64,000 nt of DNA from Nesterenkonia alba DSM 19423 (GCF_000421745.1 NZ_ATXP01000004.1:155402-219401), one strand, 5' to 3'; positions 10,025 to 19,955 are shown, counted from the stretch's first letter. Numbers and translations are program-made. The notes: generated from the sequence alone by a model not told the origin.

Positions 10025-10765
10025 TTAAGGTCGTGGGGATGTCGGCTCAGAGGCGACGCAGGCAGTGAACTGGGGTGCGACGTCGTCGTGCTCTGTGACA
10101 TCATCCGGTGCTTTGATCAACGGCGGCAGGGCAGTGCGCAATTCCGCCTCGATACGATCGACCACATCCCGGGGGGTCACCGTGGTTCCGGTCTCCCGAG
10201 TGATGGAGGTCGTTTCGGCGTCGTTGATGCCACAGGGGATGATGTTCTCGAAGGGACGCTGCTCATTGGAACAATTGAGGGCGAACCCGTGGGTGGTCAC
10301 GCCACGGTGGTTGCGGATCCCGATCGCGGCGATCTTGCGGTCTGGAACTCCGGCCGCAGCATCGCCGAGGATCCATACACCGATCCGGCCCTCAACACGG
10401 GTGGAATCGATGCCGAAGTCCTCACGCAGTACCTTCATGATGACGTCTTCTAAGGTGCAGACGTACTGCTTGACCAGGGTGCGGTGTTTCAGGTGCAGGA
10501 TCGGGTAGCCAATGAGCTGACCGCGGCCATGCCAGGTGATTTTTCCTCCGCGATCGACATCGACCACCGGAGTGCCATCACGGGGACGTTCATGAGGCTC
10601 AGTCCGCCGACCGGCGGTGTACACATCGGCGTGCTCCAGCAAATACACCCGGGAGGCAGCAGGATCGGCGAGCACCTCGTGGTGGGCCTGCCGTTGCAGA
10701 TCGAAGGCCTCACGGTAATCGACCAGCTCGGGATCGAAACCGAGTCGGTGGAACGGAAGACTCAT
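10025..10765 (-). CDS. lipB: Octanoyl-[ACP]:protein N-octanoyltransferase
   Basis: Transfers octanoate from acyl carrier protein to lipoyl domains, the first step of lipoate assembly. The 246 residues show the family core DVDRGGKITWHGRGQLIGYPIL, the catalytic Lys144 in RKIAAIGIR, HGFALN, and the catalytic Cys178 in IIPCGI. The C-terminal 40 residues are a divergent extension. The ATG is placed exactly six bases after a -10-like TAGGGT, suggesting a leaderless mRNA that continues into lipA and the DUF4191 gene. Confidence 0.96.
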   Translation of the reverse strand: MSLPFHRLGFDPELVDYREAFDLQRQAHHEVLADPAASRVYLLEHADVYTAGRRTEPHERPRDGTPVVDVDRGGKITWHGRGQLIGYPILHLKHRTLVKQYVCTLEDVIMKVLREDFGIDSTRVEGRIGVWILGDAAAGVPDRKIAAIGIRNHRGVTTHGFALNCSNEQRPFENIIPCGINDAETTSITRETGTTVTPRDVVDRIEAELRTALPPLIKAPDDVTEHDDVAPQFTACVASEPTSPRP

Positions 10766-10771
10766 AGCTCC

Positions 10772-10777
10772 ACCCTA
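10772..10777 (-). promoter_or_regulatory. -10 box of lipB (leaderless)
   Basis: Read on the minus strand, TAGGGT is followed by six bases (GGAGCT) and then the lipB ATG. This puts the expected transcription start at the A of ATG. Confidence 0.55.
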
Positions 10778-10876
10778 CGCCCTGTGGAGCGTTCCACGCT
10801 GGTGAGGACGAGCACACCAGCCAGGCCTGTGGAAAACGCCTGCAGAGCGCTGCTCTGCGCGGCACACTGGGGAGGT

Positions 10877-12400
10877 ATGAACACCGCTGACAATGTGACA
10901 CCGAGTCTGAGGTTGAGGCAGACCGTGAGCTCCACAACGTCCGAACTAGCGGTCTCCGGCACCGTTGGGGATTCTTCGCAGGTGGTCAGACCAGAGGCCG
11001 AAGGGCTGGTCGTGGAACGGCTGCTAGGCATTGGAGGCCGGTGCGCGGTATGGGAGGTCAGGCGTACGAAACCGGTTCCGGCCGGTTGCCGGTGGGTCAC
11101 TGCGGGGGATGCTGTCCCCCAACGGTTGGCTTTGAAGGTGGCTTTGGAGTCCAGCCGGACGGTGCCCGCTGTGCACGGAATGGTCTCCGAACTGGAAGCG
11201 ATGGCCACCTTGCGGCATCCGCATGTGGTGCGAGCCTGGGGTGTGGTGGAGACCAGCGCAGGAGTCGGGCTCCTGCTTGACCTCTACGCTGCCGGTTCCC
11301 TGGCAGCTCTCTGCGCCGGACGTGGGCCGCTGAGCGTGCCAGAGGCTGTGACAGTCTTCACCCCGGTGGCTGAGGCATTGGCTTACCTCCACCGGGCAGG
11401 CGCCGCTCACGGCGATGTCAGGTGTGCCAACATTCTGCTGGCGCCCGATGGTCATCCGGCCCTGGCTGATCTGGGAGATGCCCAGGTGCTTGGCATGCCA
11501 GCCCGAGAAGCCGCTCCTGCCGAAGACATCCGCCAATTGGCCGCATCGCTGTGGCAAGCACTCACCGGTGAGGAGCCGGGGGAAGAGGCCGGCCGAGCGC
11601 CACTGCGTACCCTGTGTGCTGAGGCGCCCGCTGCTCTGGCGGATCTCCTCGAGGCCGGACTCGATACTCGGGCCTCGCAGCGGCCACGTGCCGAAGAATT
11701 CGCCCGTGAACTCTACGCCTGTGCGACCGCGGAACCTCTGGATCTGCGGGACCACGTCAATGACCATGTCCTGGCGGAGGTGCCGACGGTACCGGCAAGC
11801 GGATACCGACCCGCTGGGCGCCAAAGGTCTGTTCGGCAGTTAGCTGGTGCGGCAGTGCTCGCCGCTAGTGTGCTGACTGGCGCTGGCTTCTGGTGGACTC
11901 TCGAAGAGACCGCCCAGCCGCATGCTGCTGAGGCTGAGGCCGCCGGCTATGGCGGGGGAGCGCGAACTCAGGACACTGAGAACACCGAGGGCACCGAGAA
12001 AGTCACGGCTGAGGAGCCGGCGCAGCACACTGATGACCTGATTGCTGAGCTCACCGAGGAGTTCTTACCGTGGCTGGCAGCAGAACGCACTGCGGCCCTG
12101 CGAGACCCCGATCCCGGTGCCAACCTCACCTACGTTCAAGCGGACTCTTCGGCGGAAGAGAGCGAACGAGCGTTACTGGAGTACATGGTGAGCGAAGATC
12201 TCCGTTACACGGGTGAACCCTTACGGATCGAATCCTCCTCCGAGCCGGAAGAAGGGCCAGACGGCAGTATCGAACTTCAGGTGAGGGTCACCGCAGAGAC
12301 TTTCGAGGGCGAGGGCACAGTCACCCAGCAGGCAGTCCTGACCCTTCAGCGCACTGAAGAATCGGAACTGCTGCTGGGTGACATCGAGGTCATGGACTGA
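10877..12400 (+). CDS. Kinase-like membrane protein (Ser/Thr protein kinase fold)
   Basis: A 507-residue protein with an N-terminal protein-kinase fold, one membrane segment near residues 320-340, and an external acidic domain. Kinase features are present but drifted. The glycine loop is LLGIGGRCAVWEV, the ATP lysine is Lys87 (LALKVAL), the catalytic loop is HGDVRCAN (Asp180, Asn185) instead of HRDxKxxN, and DLGD (Asp198) replaces DFG. Catalytic residues remain, so activity is possible, but specificity is unclear. No PASTA repeats are seen. Start is uncertain: ATG 10877 has GGAGG too close, while GTG 10925 has GAGG six bases upstream. It is divergent from lipB and converges on sucB with an 18-base gap. 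Confidence 0.75.
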   Translation: MNTADNVTPSLRLRQTVSSTTSELAVSGTVGDSSQVVRPEAEGLVVERLLGIGGRCAVWEVRRTKPVPAGCRWVTAGDAVPQRLALKVALESSRTVPAVHGMVSELEAMATLRHPHVVRAWGVVETSAGVGLLLDLYAAGSLAALCAGRGPLSVPEAVTVFTPVAEALAYLHRAGAAHGDVRCANILLAPDGHPALADLGDAQVLGMPAREAAPAEDIRQLAASLWQALTGEEPGEEAGRAPLRTLCAEAPAALADLLEAGLDTRASQRPRAEEFARELYACATAEPLDLRDHVNDHVLAEVPTVPASGYRPAGRQRSVRQLAGAAVLAASVLTGAGFWWTLEETAQPHAAEAEAAGYGGGARTQDTENTEGTEKVTAEEPAQHTDDLIAELTEEFLPWLAAERTAALRDPDPGANLTYVQADSSAEESERALLEYMVSEDLRYTGEPLRIESSSEPEEGPDGSIELQVRVTAETFEGEGTVTQQAVLTLQRTEESELLLGDIEVMD

Positions 12401-12418
12401 CCAGCAGCCAGCCGGTGT

Positions 12419-14287
12419 TTACAGGCCGAGCTGGGCCTCGAAGTTACCTTCTTCGAGACGAGCCTTCAGCGTCTGGAGGAAGCGCCCGGCGTCGGCCCCA
12501 TCCACGATCCGGTGATCGTAGGTCAGCGACAGGTACATCAAGTGCCGGATACCGATGGTGTCATTGCCGTCAGCATCCATGACGACCTTCGGCCGTTTCT
12601 CGATGGTGCCAGTGCCGAGAATCGCTACCTGCGGCTGGTTGATGATCGGAGTATCGAACAGCGCCCCGACCGATCCGATGTTCGTGATGGTGAACGTACC
12701 GCCGGAGAGCTCCTCCGGGCCGATCTTCCCCTCACGGGTTCGGGTGGCGACGTCGACGATCTTCTTGGCCAGACCCGGGATGGAGAGATCTCCGGCGTCA
12801 CTGATAACGGGTACGAGCAGACCCTTCTCCGTATCCACGGCGAAAGCCAGGTGCTCAGCATCGTGGTAGATGATCTGTTGGTCATCCTCGTGGTACTCGG
12901 CGTTGAGCTTGGGATGCTGCTTCAGCGCCTCGGTCACTGCCGTAGCGATGAATGGCAGGTAGGTGAGGTTCACGCCGTTCTGCTGCTTAAAGGACGCCTT
13001 GGCTTTGGCCCGGAGGTTGACAATCCGGGTCATGTCGACTTCCTGGACCTGGGTCAGCTGAGCTGAGACCTCCAGGGACTCCTTCATTCGGCGAGCAATG
13101 ACCTGACGGATGCGTGGTGCCTTCTCTGTGGTTCCGCGCTTGGTGGTGTCGACCTCCACCTCAGGGGCCGGCTTCGGTGCAGAGTCCGACGCCGGCTGCT
13201 GAGCGGGAGCCGAGGTCTTCTTCTGCGCCTCCGCGGCGTCGAGAACATCCTGCTTGCGGATGCGTCCACCCACACCAGTGCCCTTCACCTGGGAGAGATC
13301 CACACCCTCCTTCTTCGCCAGCCGGCGCACCAGAGGCGTGACGTAGCCCTCCGCTGCGGAGTCATCACCGGAGGAGTCCTCAGCGGACTGAGTCTGCTGC
13401 GGCTCGTGCTGTGCCGGTGCTTCGTCCTGAGGAGTCGGTTCGCCAGCCGGCTCGGAGGAGGTCTCCTCGTCACCGCCCTGCGGTGCGGAGGACTCAGCGG
13501 GAGCCTCTTGGCGAGTCTCCTCCTCGGCTTGGTCAGCACCGGTGTCACCGGACTCGCCTTGGTCACCACCGCCGGAAGGTGCAGCCGAGGAACCAATCAG
13601 CGCCAGCACGGCACCGACCTCCACGGTCTCGTCCTCACTGACCTTCAGCTCTTGGACGGTACCGGCGACAGGGGAGGGAACTTCGGTATCAACCTTGTCC
13701 GTGGAGACCTCCAGCAGGGGTTGGTCAACCTCGACCTCCTCTCCGACTTCCACCAACCACCGGGTGACGGTGCCTTCGGTGACAGATTCACCGAGCGCGG
13801 GCAGGGTGACCTCCTCTGCATCCCCGGAGGGCTGCGGCGAGTCAGAGGATGTCTCCTCGGCAGGAGACTGCTCCTGCTCGGTGGACTCCGCCCCGCCGGC
13901 CTCACCGGCGGCAGGAGTCGGGGCCTCTTCCTCAGCGGCCTGTTCTGTGGCCTCGGGGGTCTCGGCGGCGGCAGCAGCGTCCTCAACGTCATCGGCCTCT
14001 TCGCCGGATGACTCACCGCCGGAGGATGAGTCATCTGAGCCGCCTCCGGACCTGTCTCCGATGCGGATCAGTGGGGCGCCGACCTCGACGGTCTCGTCCT
14101 CGTCGACGAGGAGCTCCTCGACGACGCCCGCAGCGGGGGAGGGGACTTCAGTGTCGACTTTATCCGTGGAGACCTCCACGATGGGCTGGTCGACCTCGAC
14201 CTCCTCTCCGACCTCGACGAGCCATCGGGTGACAGTGCCTTCGGTGACGGACTCACCGAGTGCGGGAAGGTTCACAGTCTCAGACAT
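12419..14287 (-). CDS. sucB: 2-oxoglutarate dehydrogenase E2, dihydrolipoamide succinyltransferase
   Basis: E2 core of a 2-oxoacid dehydrogenase complex, moving the acyl group from its lipoyl arm to CoA. The 622 residues contain two lipoyl domains with lipoylated lysines at 43 and 198 (both STDKVDTE). They are joined by long Ala/Pro/Glu/Ser-rich linkers and followed by an E3-binding domain ([20 protein letters not shown]). The catalytic domain ends with [12 protein letters not shown], His592 being the active-site base. In actinobacteria the E2 may serve both pyruvate and 2-oxoglutarate dehydrogenases, so the substrate name is by family. AGGAG precedes the ATG. It lies 52 bases downstream of lpd, so E2 and E3 are co-expressed. 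Confidence 0.94.
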   Translation of the reverse strand: MSETVNLPALGESVTEGTVTRWLVEVGEEVEVDQPIVEVSTDKVDTEVPSPAAGVVEELLVDEDETVEVGAPLIRIGDRSGGGSDDSSSGGESSGEEADDVEDAAAAAETPEATEQAAEEEAPTPAAGEAGGAESTEQEQSPAEETSSDSPQPSGDAEEVTLPALGESVTEGTVTRWLVEVGEEVEVDQPLLEVSTDKVDTEVPSPVAGTVQELKVSEDETVEVGAVLALIGSSAAPSGGGDQGESGDTGADQAEEETRQEAPAESSAPQGGDEETSSEPAGEPTPQDEAPAQHEPQQTQSAEDSSGDDSAAEGYVTPLVRRLAKKEGVDLSQVKGTGVGGRIRKQDVLDAAEAQKKTSAPAQQPASDSAPKPAPEVEVDTTKRGTTEKAPRIRQVIARRMKESLEVSAQLTQVQEVDMTRIVNLRAKAKASFKQQNGVNLTYLPFIATAVTEALKQHPKLNAEYHEDDQQIIYHDAEHLAFAVDTEKGLLVPVISDAGDLSIPGLAKKIVDVATRTREGKIGPEELSGGTFTITNIGSVGALFDTPIINQPQVAILGTGTIEKRPKVVMDADGNDTIGIRHLMYLSLTYDHRIVDGADAGRFLQTLKARLEEGNFEAQLGL

Positions 14288-14339
14288 CGTGTCCGGCTCC
14301 TACTCGTATTCTCTGGGCTTCGCTCAGCTCGCGGACGGA

Positions 14340-15704
14340 TCAGCCGTGCAGCGGGTGGCCGAAGAGAGCCATGGCGGCCTCTCCGAGGGCTTCGTTCTGG
14401 GTGGGGTGGGCATGGACCAGGGTGGCAACATCCTCCGGATAGGCCTCCCAGTTGACGATGAGTTGGGCCTCACCGATCTGCTCGCTGATCCGGCTGCCGA
14501 TGCCGTGGACGCCGACAATCGGACCGCCCTTGACCGCGACCATCTTGATGATGCCGCCGGTGCCCAGGATCGAGGACTTGCCGTTACCGGCGAGGTTGTA
14601 CTCGGTGACCTGGATGTTGTCCTTACCGAACTCGTCTTCGGCCTTGGGCTGGGTGTAGCCCACTGACATGATCTCCGGCTCACAGAAAGTGACCTTGGGG
14701 ATATTGATGTCCTCGACGATCATCGGGTTGTTGCCGGCGATCTCCTCGGCGACGAAAATTCCCTGCTGGTAGCCACGGTGGGCCAACTGCAGTCCCGGGA
14801 CGATATCGCCAATGGCGTAGATATTGCCGACCCCGGTGTGCAGTCGCTCATTGGTGATGACAAAACCGCGGTCTAAGGTGATGCCGACATCCTCGAAACC
14901 GAGCCCTTCGGTCACTGGGCCGCGGCCGACGGCGACCAGGCAGATCTCCGCCTCGAAGGTCTTGCCGTCCTCCAAGGTGACCTTCACGCCGTCGTCGGTC
15001 TCTTCGACGTCCTTGAAGAAGGTGCCGGTGTTGAAGGTGATGCCGCGTTTTTTGAAGCTGCGCTCAAGCTGCTTGATGATCGCCGGGTCTTCATTGGGCA
15101 CCAGGCTGGGCAGCCCCTCAATGATCGTGACATCGGTGCCGTAAGAGGTCCAGGCCGAGGCGAACTCGCAGCCGATGACACCACCACCGAGCACCAGGGC
15201 CGATTTCGGGGTGTAGTCCAGCTCAAGTGCCTCCGTGGAGGTGATAATCCGCTTCGACAGGGGTAGCCCCATGGTCTTGGACGTGGACCCGGTAGCGAGC
15301 ACAATGTTCTTGGCCCGGTACCGAGTGCCAGCGACGTCGATTTCGGAGTCAGAGACGAGCTTGCCTTCGCCTTCGATGACCTGGATCTTGCGCATCTTCA
15401 GCAGCCCGGAGAGGCCCTTGTACTTGCCGGCGACGATGCCGTCCTTGTACTCCTTGACCTGAGCCATGTCCACCCCCTCAAAGGTGGTCTTCACGCCATA
15501 TTTCTCACTGGACTTGGCCTCGTCGGCCAGTTCAGCGGCGTGCAAATAGGCCTTAGTGGGGATGCAGCCGGTGTGCAGGCAGGTGCCGCCGAGTTTGGAC
15601 TTCTCGATGAGTCCGACGGAGTAGCCGTGCTGGACTGAACGCAGCGCGGCCGCGTAGCCGGCGCTTCCTCCACCGAGGACCAGGACATCGAATTCTTCGG
15701 CCAC
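14340..15704 (-). CDS. lpdA: Dihydrolipoyl dehydrogenase (E3)
   Basis: FAD/NAD flavoprotein that reoxidises the dihydrolipoyl arm of 2-oxoacid dehydrogenase complexes. The 454 residues begin with the FAD motif VLVLGGGSAGYAAAL. The redox disulfide is Cys42/Cys47 (GGTCLHTGCIPTK). A NAD-binding GGGVIGCEFA motif follows, and the C-terminal HPTQNEALGEA supplies the catalytic His/Glu pair near residues 433/438. The start is GTG with AGGAG nine bases upstream. It is co-directional with pepA upstream (74-base gap) and sucB downstream. Confidence 0.96.
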   Translation of the reverse strand: MAEEFDVLVLGGGSAGYAAALRSVQHGYSVGLIEKSKLGGTCLHTGCIPTKAYLHAAELADEAKSSEKYGVKTTFEGVDMAQVKEYKDGIVAGKYKGLSGLLKMRKIQVIEGEGKLVSDSEIDVAGTRYRAKNIVLATGSTSKTMGLPLSKRIITSTEALELDYTPKSALVLGGGVIGCEFASAWTSYGTDVTIIEGLPSLVPNEDPAIIKQLERSFKKRGITFNTGTFFKDVEETDDGVKVTLEDGKTFEAEICLVAVGRGPVTEGLGFEDVGITLDRGFVITNERLHTGVGNIYAIGDIVPGLQLAHRGYQQGIFVAEEIAGNNPMIVEDINIPKVTFCEPEIMSVGYTQPKAEDEFGKDNIQVTEYNLAGNGKSSILGTGGIIKMVAVKGGPIVGVHGIGSRISEQIGEAQLIVNWEAYPEDVATLVHAHPTQNEALGEAAMALFGHPLHG

Positions 15705-15778
15705 AGTGATTCGCTCCTAGGGGGTAGACCGGATAGTGGTTTTCCTGCTGGTCAGACTATCAGCGCAGGGTGAGAGGA

Positions 15779-17359
15779 TCAGGCCTTCGCCGCCGACTCC
15801 AGGTAGGTGATGAGAGTGCGTACCATCACCCCGGTGCCGCCCTTGGGGGTGTAACCCCAGGGACCTTTGCTGTTGAACGAAGGACCGGCAATATCCAAGT
15901 GGACCCACGGGATGCGCTGGGACTCTGGATCCAGGGCCTTCGGGTCAGCGCCGGGCTTCTGGCCGACGAACTCGCGCAAGAACGCGGCAGCGTTGAGCAT
16001 GCCGCCCTCGCGGGCCCCGGTGTTGGTCAGATCAGCGACATCGGAGTCAAAGGTGGAGATGGCCTCTTCAGGAATCGGCATGCCCCACAGCGACTCGCCA
16101 GCCTCTTGTGCGGCGTCGACGAGGTCCTCACGCAGATCCTCAGCTCCCATGGCACCGACGGTTCGGTTGCCGAGGGCGATCATCTGAGCACCGGTGAGCG
16201 TGGCGATGTCGATAATGGCATCGGGGTGCTCTTCGCTGGCGGCGACGATACCGTCGGCCAGAACCAGCCGACCCTCGGCGTCAGTGTTGAGGACCTCGAC
16301 CGTCTTACCGCCGTAGATGGTGATGACATCCTCCGGCCGCTGCGCGGTGGCCGAAGGCATGTTCTCCGCCAGGCACAGCCAACCGGTCACCTTCACCGGG
16401 AGGTTCAGCTCAGCAGCGGCGAGCACGACGGCGGCTACTGAAGCAGCCCCGGCCATGTCCAGTTTCATCGTGGTCATGGCGTTTGAGGGCTTCAGCGACA
16501 GTCCACCAGAGTCGAAGGTGATTCCCTTCCCCACCAAGGCGATGTGTGCCACCGGCCGGGACGGGGAGTGTTCCATGCGTACCATCCGCGGGCCACGGGA
16601 AGATCCCCCGCCGACCCCCAGGAGGCCACCGAAGCCTTCTTTCTGCAGATCTTTGACGTCCCAGACCTTGGTCTTGACCTTCGTGGACTTCGCCGCCTGC
16701 AGGACTGTCTCGGCGAAGGACTCCGGGTAGAGGTGGCTGGGCGGAGTGTTGACCAGGTCACGGGTAGCCCGGACCGCGTCACCGACGACCGCCGCCCGGG
16801 AGACCGCCTGTTTAGTGTGCTTGTCTTTCAACTCGGTCAGAACCGCGATCTCAGCAACCGGAGTCTTACTGCGAGCCTCCTCGCTGCCGCGGAAGTGCGG
16901 GAAGTTGTAGGCGCCCAGCACTGCGCCCTCGGCCACAGCCGAGACCTGCTCGACAGTAGCTGCCGGCAAAGCCAGTGCGACGGCGTCGGCTCCGGAGAGC
17001 TGCCGAACAGCGGAGCCAGCGGCACGGCGTAGGGCTTCAGGTGACACGCCGCCGTCGGGTTCACCGGTCAGCGGGCCAACGCCGATCAAGACCAGGGTCT
17101 CGGACTTGAAGCCGTCCACCCCGGGCAGGCGCAACAGCTGATCGGCGGAACCGGAGGCACCGAGGGCTTTGAGCGAATCGGCCACTCCCTTCGCGGCTTT
17201 ATCCGCCAAGGGGTTGGGCAGCAATACTGGACCTTCGGGGCTCTTTGCCACGCCGAGGACCAGCGCATCGGCGTCAACCTTCTCGACGGCGGAGGACACT
17301 GCGGACACTGTGGGCTTGAAGTCGTTGATCACGTGACCGATCCTACTCACATTCACCAC
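15779..17359 (-). CDS. pepA: Leucyl aminopeptidase (M17)
   Basis: Dizinc/manganese aminopeptidase releasing N-terminal residues from peptides in the cytoplasm. All metal and catalytic residues are readable: Lys278 and Asp283 (KGITFDSGG), Lys290, Asp301 (MKLDMAGA), and Asp360/Glu362/Arg364 in the M17 signature NTDAEGRL. Start is GTG 17359 with GGGAGA five bases upstream; GTG 17332 preceded by AGTAGGA is an alternative. E. coli PepA also binds DNA as an accessory factor in Xer recombination at cer. Whether this homologue does so is unknown, but a dif-like site lies about 20 kb away. Confidence 0.94.
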   Translation of the reverse strand: MVNVSRIGHVINDFKPTVSAVSSAVEKVDADALVLGVAKSPEGPVLLPNPLADKAAKGVADSLKALGASGSADQLLRLPGVDGFKSETLVLIGVGPLTGEPDGGVSPEALRRAAGSAVRQLSGADAVALALPAATVEQVSAVAEGAVLGAYNFPHFRGSEEARSKTPVAEIAVLTELKDKHTKQAVSRAAVVGDAVRATRDLVNTPPSHLYPESFAETVLQAAKSTKVKTKVWDVKDLQKEGFGGLLGVGGGSSRGPRMVRMEHSPSRPVAHIALVGKGITFDSGGLSLKPSNAMTTMKLDMAGAASVAAVVLAAAELNLPVKVTGWLCLAENMPSATAQRPEDVITIYGGKTVEVLNTDAEGRLVLADGIVAASEEHPDAIIDIATLTGAQMIALGNRTVGAMGAEDLREDLVDAAQEAGESLWGMPIPEEAISTFDSDVADLTNTGAREGGMLNAAAFLREFVGQKPGADPKALDPESQRIPWVHLDIAGPSFNSKGPWGYTPKGGTGVMVRTLITYLESAAKA

Positions 17360-17442
17360 GATGTTCTCCCGGACGGGAATGAGACAGCCTCCACCGGGCG
17401 TTCTGTCTGCACAGCGAGCGGTCTTCAGTGAACAGGAGCCAG

Positions 17443-18507
17443 ATGCACAACCACGACTTCGACTTGTTGCACCTCAACGCCGTCGAGGCCGAAGAGGGGC
17501 AAGACGCCTCCTCCGAGGTAGTGCTGCACGAGGTGGCGCAGCAACGTAGTGCCCGGGGTCCGGCGATGTTGGTGTCTATTGCCGGACATACCGATGCCGG
17601 CCGACTCTCCGAGCAGCTTTCTGAGTACCTGCTGGCCACCCTGCCGAACCGTCAAGTGGCTAGCTTCGATGTCGATGCGATTTTCGATTACCGCTCGCGT
17701 CGGCCGCAGCTGACGTTTACCGAGAGCCGGTTTTCTGATTACCGGGGCCCCGCCCTGGAGCTCTACGAAGTGGAGGACTCGCTGGGGCGGAAGTTCCTGC
17801 TACTGACTGGAGACGAACCGGACTTCCAATGGGAACGGATCACCGAGACCCTCATCGAGCTGGTCAAGCAACTCGGCGTGCGGTTGACCGTGTTCACCGA
17901 TGCTCTGGGATTGCCGGCTCCGCACACTCGCCCCTTGGGGGTGACCGCGCACGGTAATCGGCCTGATCTCATCGAGGGGATCTCTACCTGGCAGCCGAAT
18001 GCACATGTCGAAGCCGGCCTGGTCCAGGTTCTCGAAGCCCGGCTGGATGAGAGTGGACATGACGTCGTCGGCTACACCGTTCACGTTCCCCACTACCTGG
18101 CTGCGGGGAAGTATCCACCGGTGGCTGTTGCTGCCCTGGAGTATGCCGGGGCCGCCGGTGAGCTCATGCTGCCCACTGACGAACTGCGCGAAGCCGCCCG
18201 GATGGTGGACTCGGATATCTCTGAGCAGGTGTCGCAGAACCCGCAGATTGCCGCAGTGGTTGAACAGCTCGAGCGTAACTTCGACCAGTACGCCACGCCG
18301 CAGCAACGGTCTCTGCTGGTGAAGGACAATGAGGCCGTCCCCGACGCCGAGGAACTCGGCGCAGCGGTGGAGGAGTACCTGCGGACTCAGCCTGGCGACG
18401 TGATTTTCGGACAGGCAGCGCACGACGACGCCGAAGCCCCCAGTTCTGAGACTGATACCTCAGAGGACACCCCACCTGAGGATGACTCCGGGGACACCAA
18501 ACGCTGA
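17443..18507 (+). CDS. PAC2 family protein
   Basis: A 354-residue member of the PAC2 family, named after eukaryotic proteasome assembly chaperone 2 and common in actinobacteria, where its role is not settled. The core segments are MLVSIAGHTDAGRLSEQLSEYLL, VASFDVDAIFDYRSRRP, FLLLTGDEPDFQWERI and LVKQLGVRLTVFTDALGLPAPHTRPLGVTAHGN. A helical, acidic C-terminal tail ends in DTSEDTPPEDDSG. ATG 17443 is chosen because AGGAG lies four bases upstream; an in-frame GTG at 17428 lacks this. It is divergent from pepA. Confidence 0.88.
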   Translation: MHNHDFDLLHLNAVEAEEGQDASSEVVLHEVAQQRSARGPAMLVSIAGHTDAGRLSEQLSEYLLATLPNRQVASFDVDAIFDYRSRRPQLTFTESRFSDYRGPALELYEVEDSLGRKFLLLTGDEPDFQWERITETLIELVKQLGVRLTVFTDALGLPAPHTRPLGVTAHGNRPDLIEGISTWQPNAHVEAGLVQVLEARLDESGHDVVGYTVHVPHYLAAGKYPPVAVAALEYAGAAGELMLPTDELREAARMVDSDISEQVSQNPQIAAVVEQLERNFDQYATPQQRSLLVKDNEAVPDAEELGAAVEEYLRTQPGDVIFGQAAHDDAEAPSSETDTSEDTPPEDDSGDTKR

Positions 18508-18616
18508 GTCCTGCGTTTTCCACACCCGACCCGGTGCAGTGGGCGCCACGCCGAGGCCTCCACAGCAACGCCTCACTGACCAGCGAGGGGGAACGTGGGC
18601 GCCGCAGCCTGGGGGC

Positions 18617-19888
18617 ATGGATCACACCACAGAACCCCACATGTGGGATACACAGACATCCCCCGCTGTCCGGCTTCACCACCCCGGTGACGCCCTAGCC
18701 CTGGTGCAGCATGTCTTCGGGCACATCCCGCGCCAGTCACTGGTCCTCATCGGTGTTACCGGTGGCACCAGCGGTGGACATTTACGCATCGACCTGCCAC
18801 CGGCCCTCGACCACCCCCAGATGATGGCTCAGCGTTGCGCGCAGTGGCTTGCCGGAGCGGATGCCTCACCGGTGCCCCAGGCCTGTCTTGCCATGGTCTT
18901 CGACGAGGATCCGCCCCGTTGCGGCGGTTGTACCCTCGATGAACTCCTCGCGGCACTGCGCGAGGCTCTTGAGCATCTCGGCGGCATCCGTCTGCTTCAC
19001 ATTTGGCACGTCACCGGGGGTCGTATCCGCGACTACGCCTGCCAGGATCCGCAGTGCTGCCCGCCCGAGGGTCATGCCATCAGCACGGTGCTGGAACAGA
19101 CCTATACGCGATTGCCCCATCTGGCTCCGGTGGGGGAGACCCATACACCGGAGGAAATGCTTGCTGAGTACCTGGCCCCCAGCACTGCGCTGTCCTCGGA
19201 TCAAGTGGAGGGTGTGGTGCAAGCGGCCCAGGCGGCTGAGGTTCAGCACTGTGAGGCGGTGCTCACGCTCTGGGACGCGGCCCTGCGCCGCAGTTGCCGT
19301 GAACAGCACGCCGGTTGGATTCATACCCAGCCGCAGCGGACCGCTCCACTATTGGCTACGCTCCGTCGTTCCGTGGTGGCTGACTGGCTCAAACCGCTCG
19401 CCACGATGGGTTATCTCACCGCACTTGCTGGCGCGTACCTGGATCAGGTCACTGGCGAAGGCGTCTGCGTGAGGCAGGACTACCTCCCTGCGGTGATGGA
19501 ACACCTGCCCGATCGGATCACCGAGGAGCAGGCAGCCCAACTACTGGTCGATTGCGCGGCTGCAGCCGAAGGAGCAACTCCGCATCCACCCGATTGGCTC
19601 CGCGTGGAAGCTCTTGACCTCACCCTGCGGGAACTGTTGCCCTATGCCCAGGGTTATCAGCGCCAAACCATCCTCTGCTTGAAGGGGTGGATCGAATGGA
19701 TTCGCGGTCGGGGCTCAGTGGCCTCTGTTGCGGTCGAAACGGTACTGACAGAAGCACCGGATAGTACACCGGCGACGGCGTTGCGTCGCCTCATCGCTCG
19801 GTACCCGGTCTGCGACTGGGCCCGGGTGAAACGGCACAGCTACAGCTGGTGGGCGGCCAACGGTAGGGTCCCGGGACAACAGCGCTGA
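18617..19888 (+). CDS. DUF4192 domain-containing protein
   Basis: A 423-residue actinobacterial protein of unknown function. The N-terminal HHPGDALALVQHVFGHIPRQSLVLIGV segment, leading to RIDLPP, is the hallmark of DUF4192. Two Cys pairs (PPRCGGC, and CQDPQCC around residue 140) could bind metal, but this is inference. ATG 18617 has GGGGG before it; an open frame from 18482 would overlap the PAC2 gene and adds residues unlike the family. It follows the PAC2 gene by 109 bases and precedes the sigma factor gene. Confidence 0.8.
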   Translation: MDHTTEPHMWDTQTSPAVRLHHPGDALALVQHVFGHIPRQSLVLIGVTGGTSGGHLRIDLPPALDHPQMMAQRCAQWLAGADASPVPQACLAMVFDEDPPRCGGCTLDELLAALREALEHLGGIRLLHIWHVTGGRIRDYACQDPQCCPPEGHAISTVLEQTYTRLPHLAPVGETHTPEEMLAEYLAPSTALSSDQVEGVVQAAQAAEVQHCEAVLTLWDAALRRSCREQHAGWIHTQPQRTAPLLATLRRSVVADWLKPLATMGYLTALAGAYLDQVTGEGVCVRQDYLPAVMEHLPDRITEEQAAQLLVDCAAAAEGATPHPPDWLRVEALDLTLRELLPYAQGYQRQTILCLKGWIEWIRGRGSVASVAVETVLTEAPDSTPATALRRLIARYPVCDWARVKRHSYSWWAANGRVPGQQR

Positions 19889-19928
19889 GCAGAGATGATC
19901 CGGCGCGCGGAAGAAAAGTTCGCGTTTC

Positions 19929-19955
19929 GGGAATGCCCGGGGGCGCAGTATCGTT
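19929..19955 (+). promoter_or_regulatory. SigR/SigH-type ECF promoter candidate upstream of sigA
   Basis: GGGAAT (19929-19934), exactly 18 bases, then GTT (19953-19955). This is the known form of promoters read by actinobacterial redox-stress sigma factors of the SigR/SigH type. It would give the sigma factor gene an oxidative-stress-inducible start with a leader of about 150 bases. Confidence 0.5.

Noticed and set aside
13542..14666. Plus-strand 374-residue open frame opposite sucB
   Set aside because: Ser/Thr/Pro low-complexity product arising as the complement of the repetitive lipoyl-domain linkers; no family features, no ribosome binding site.
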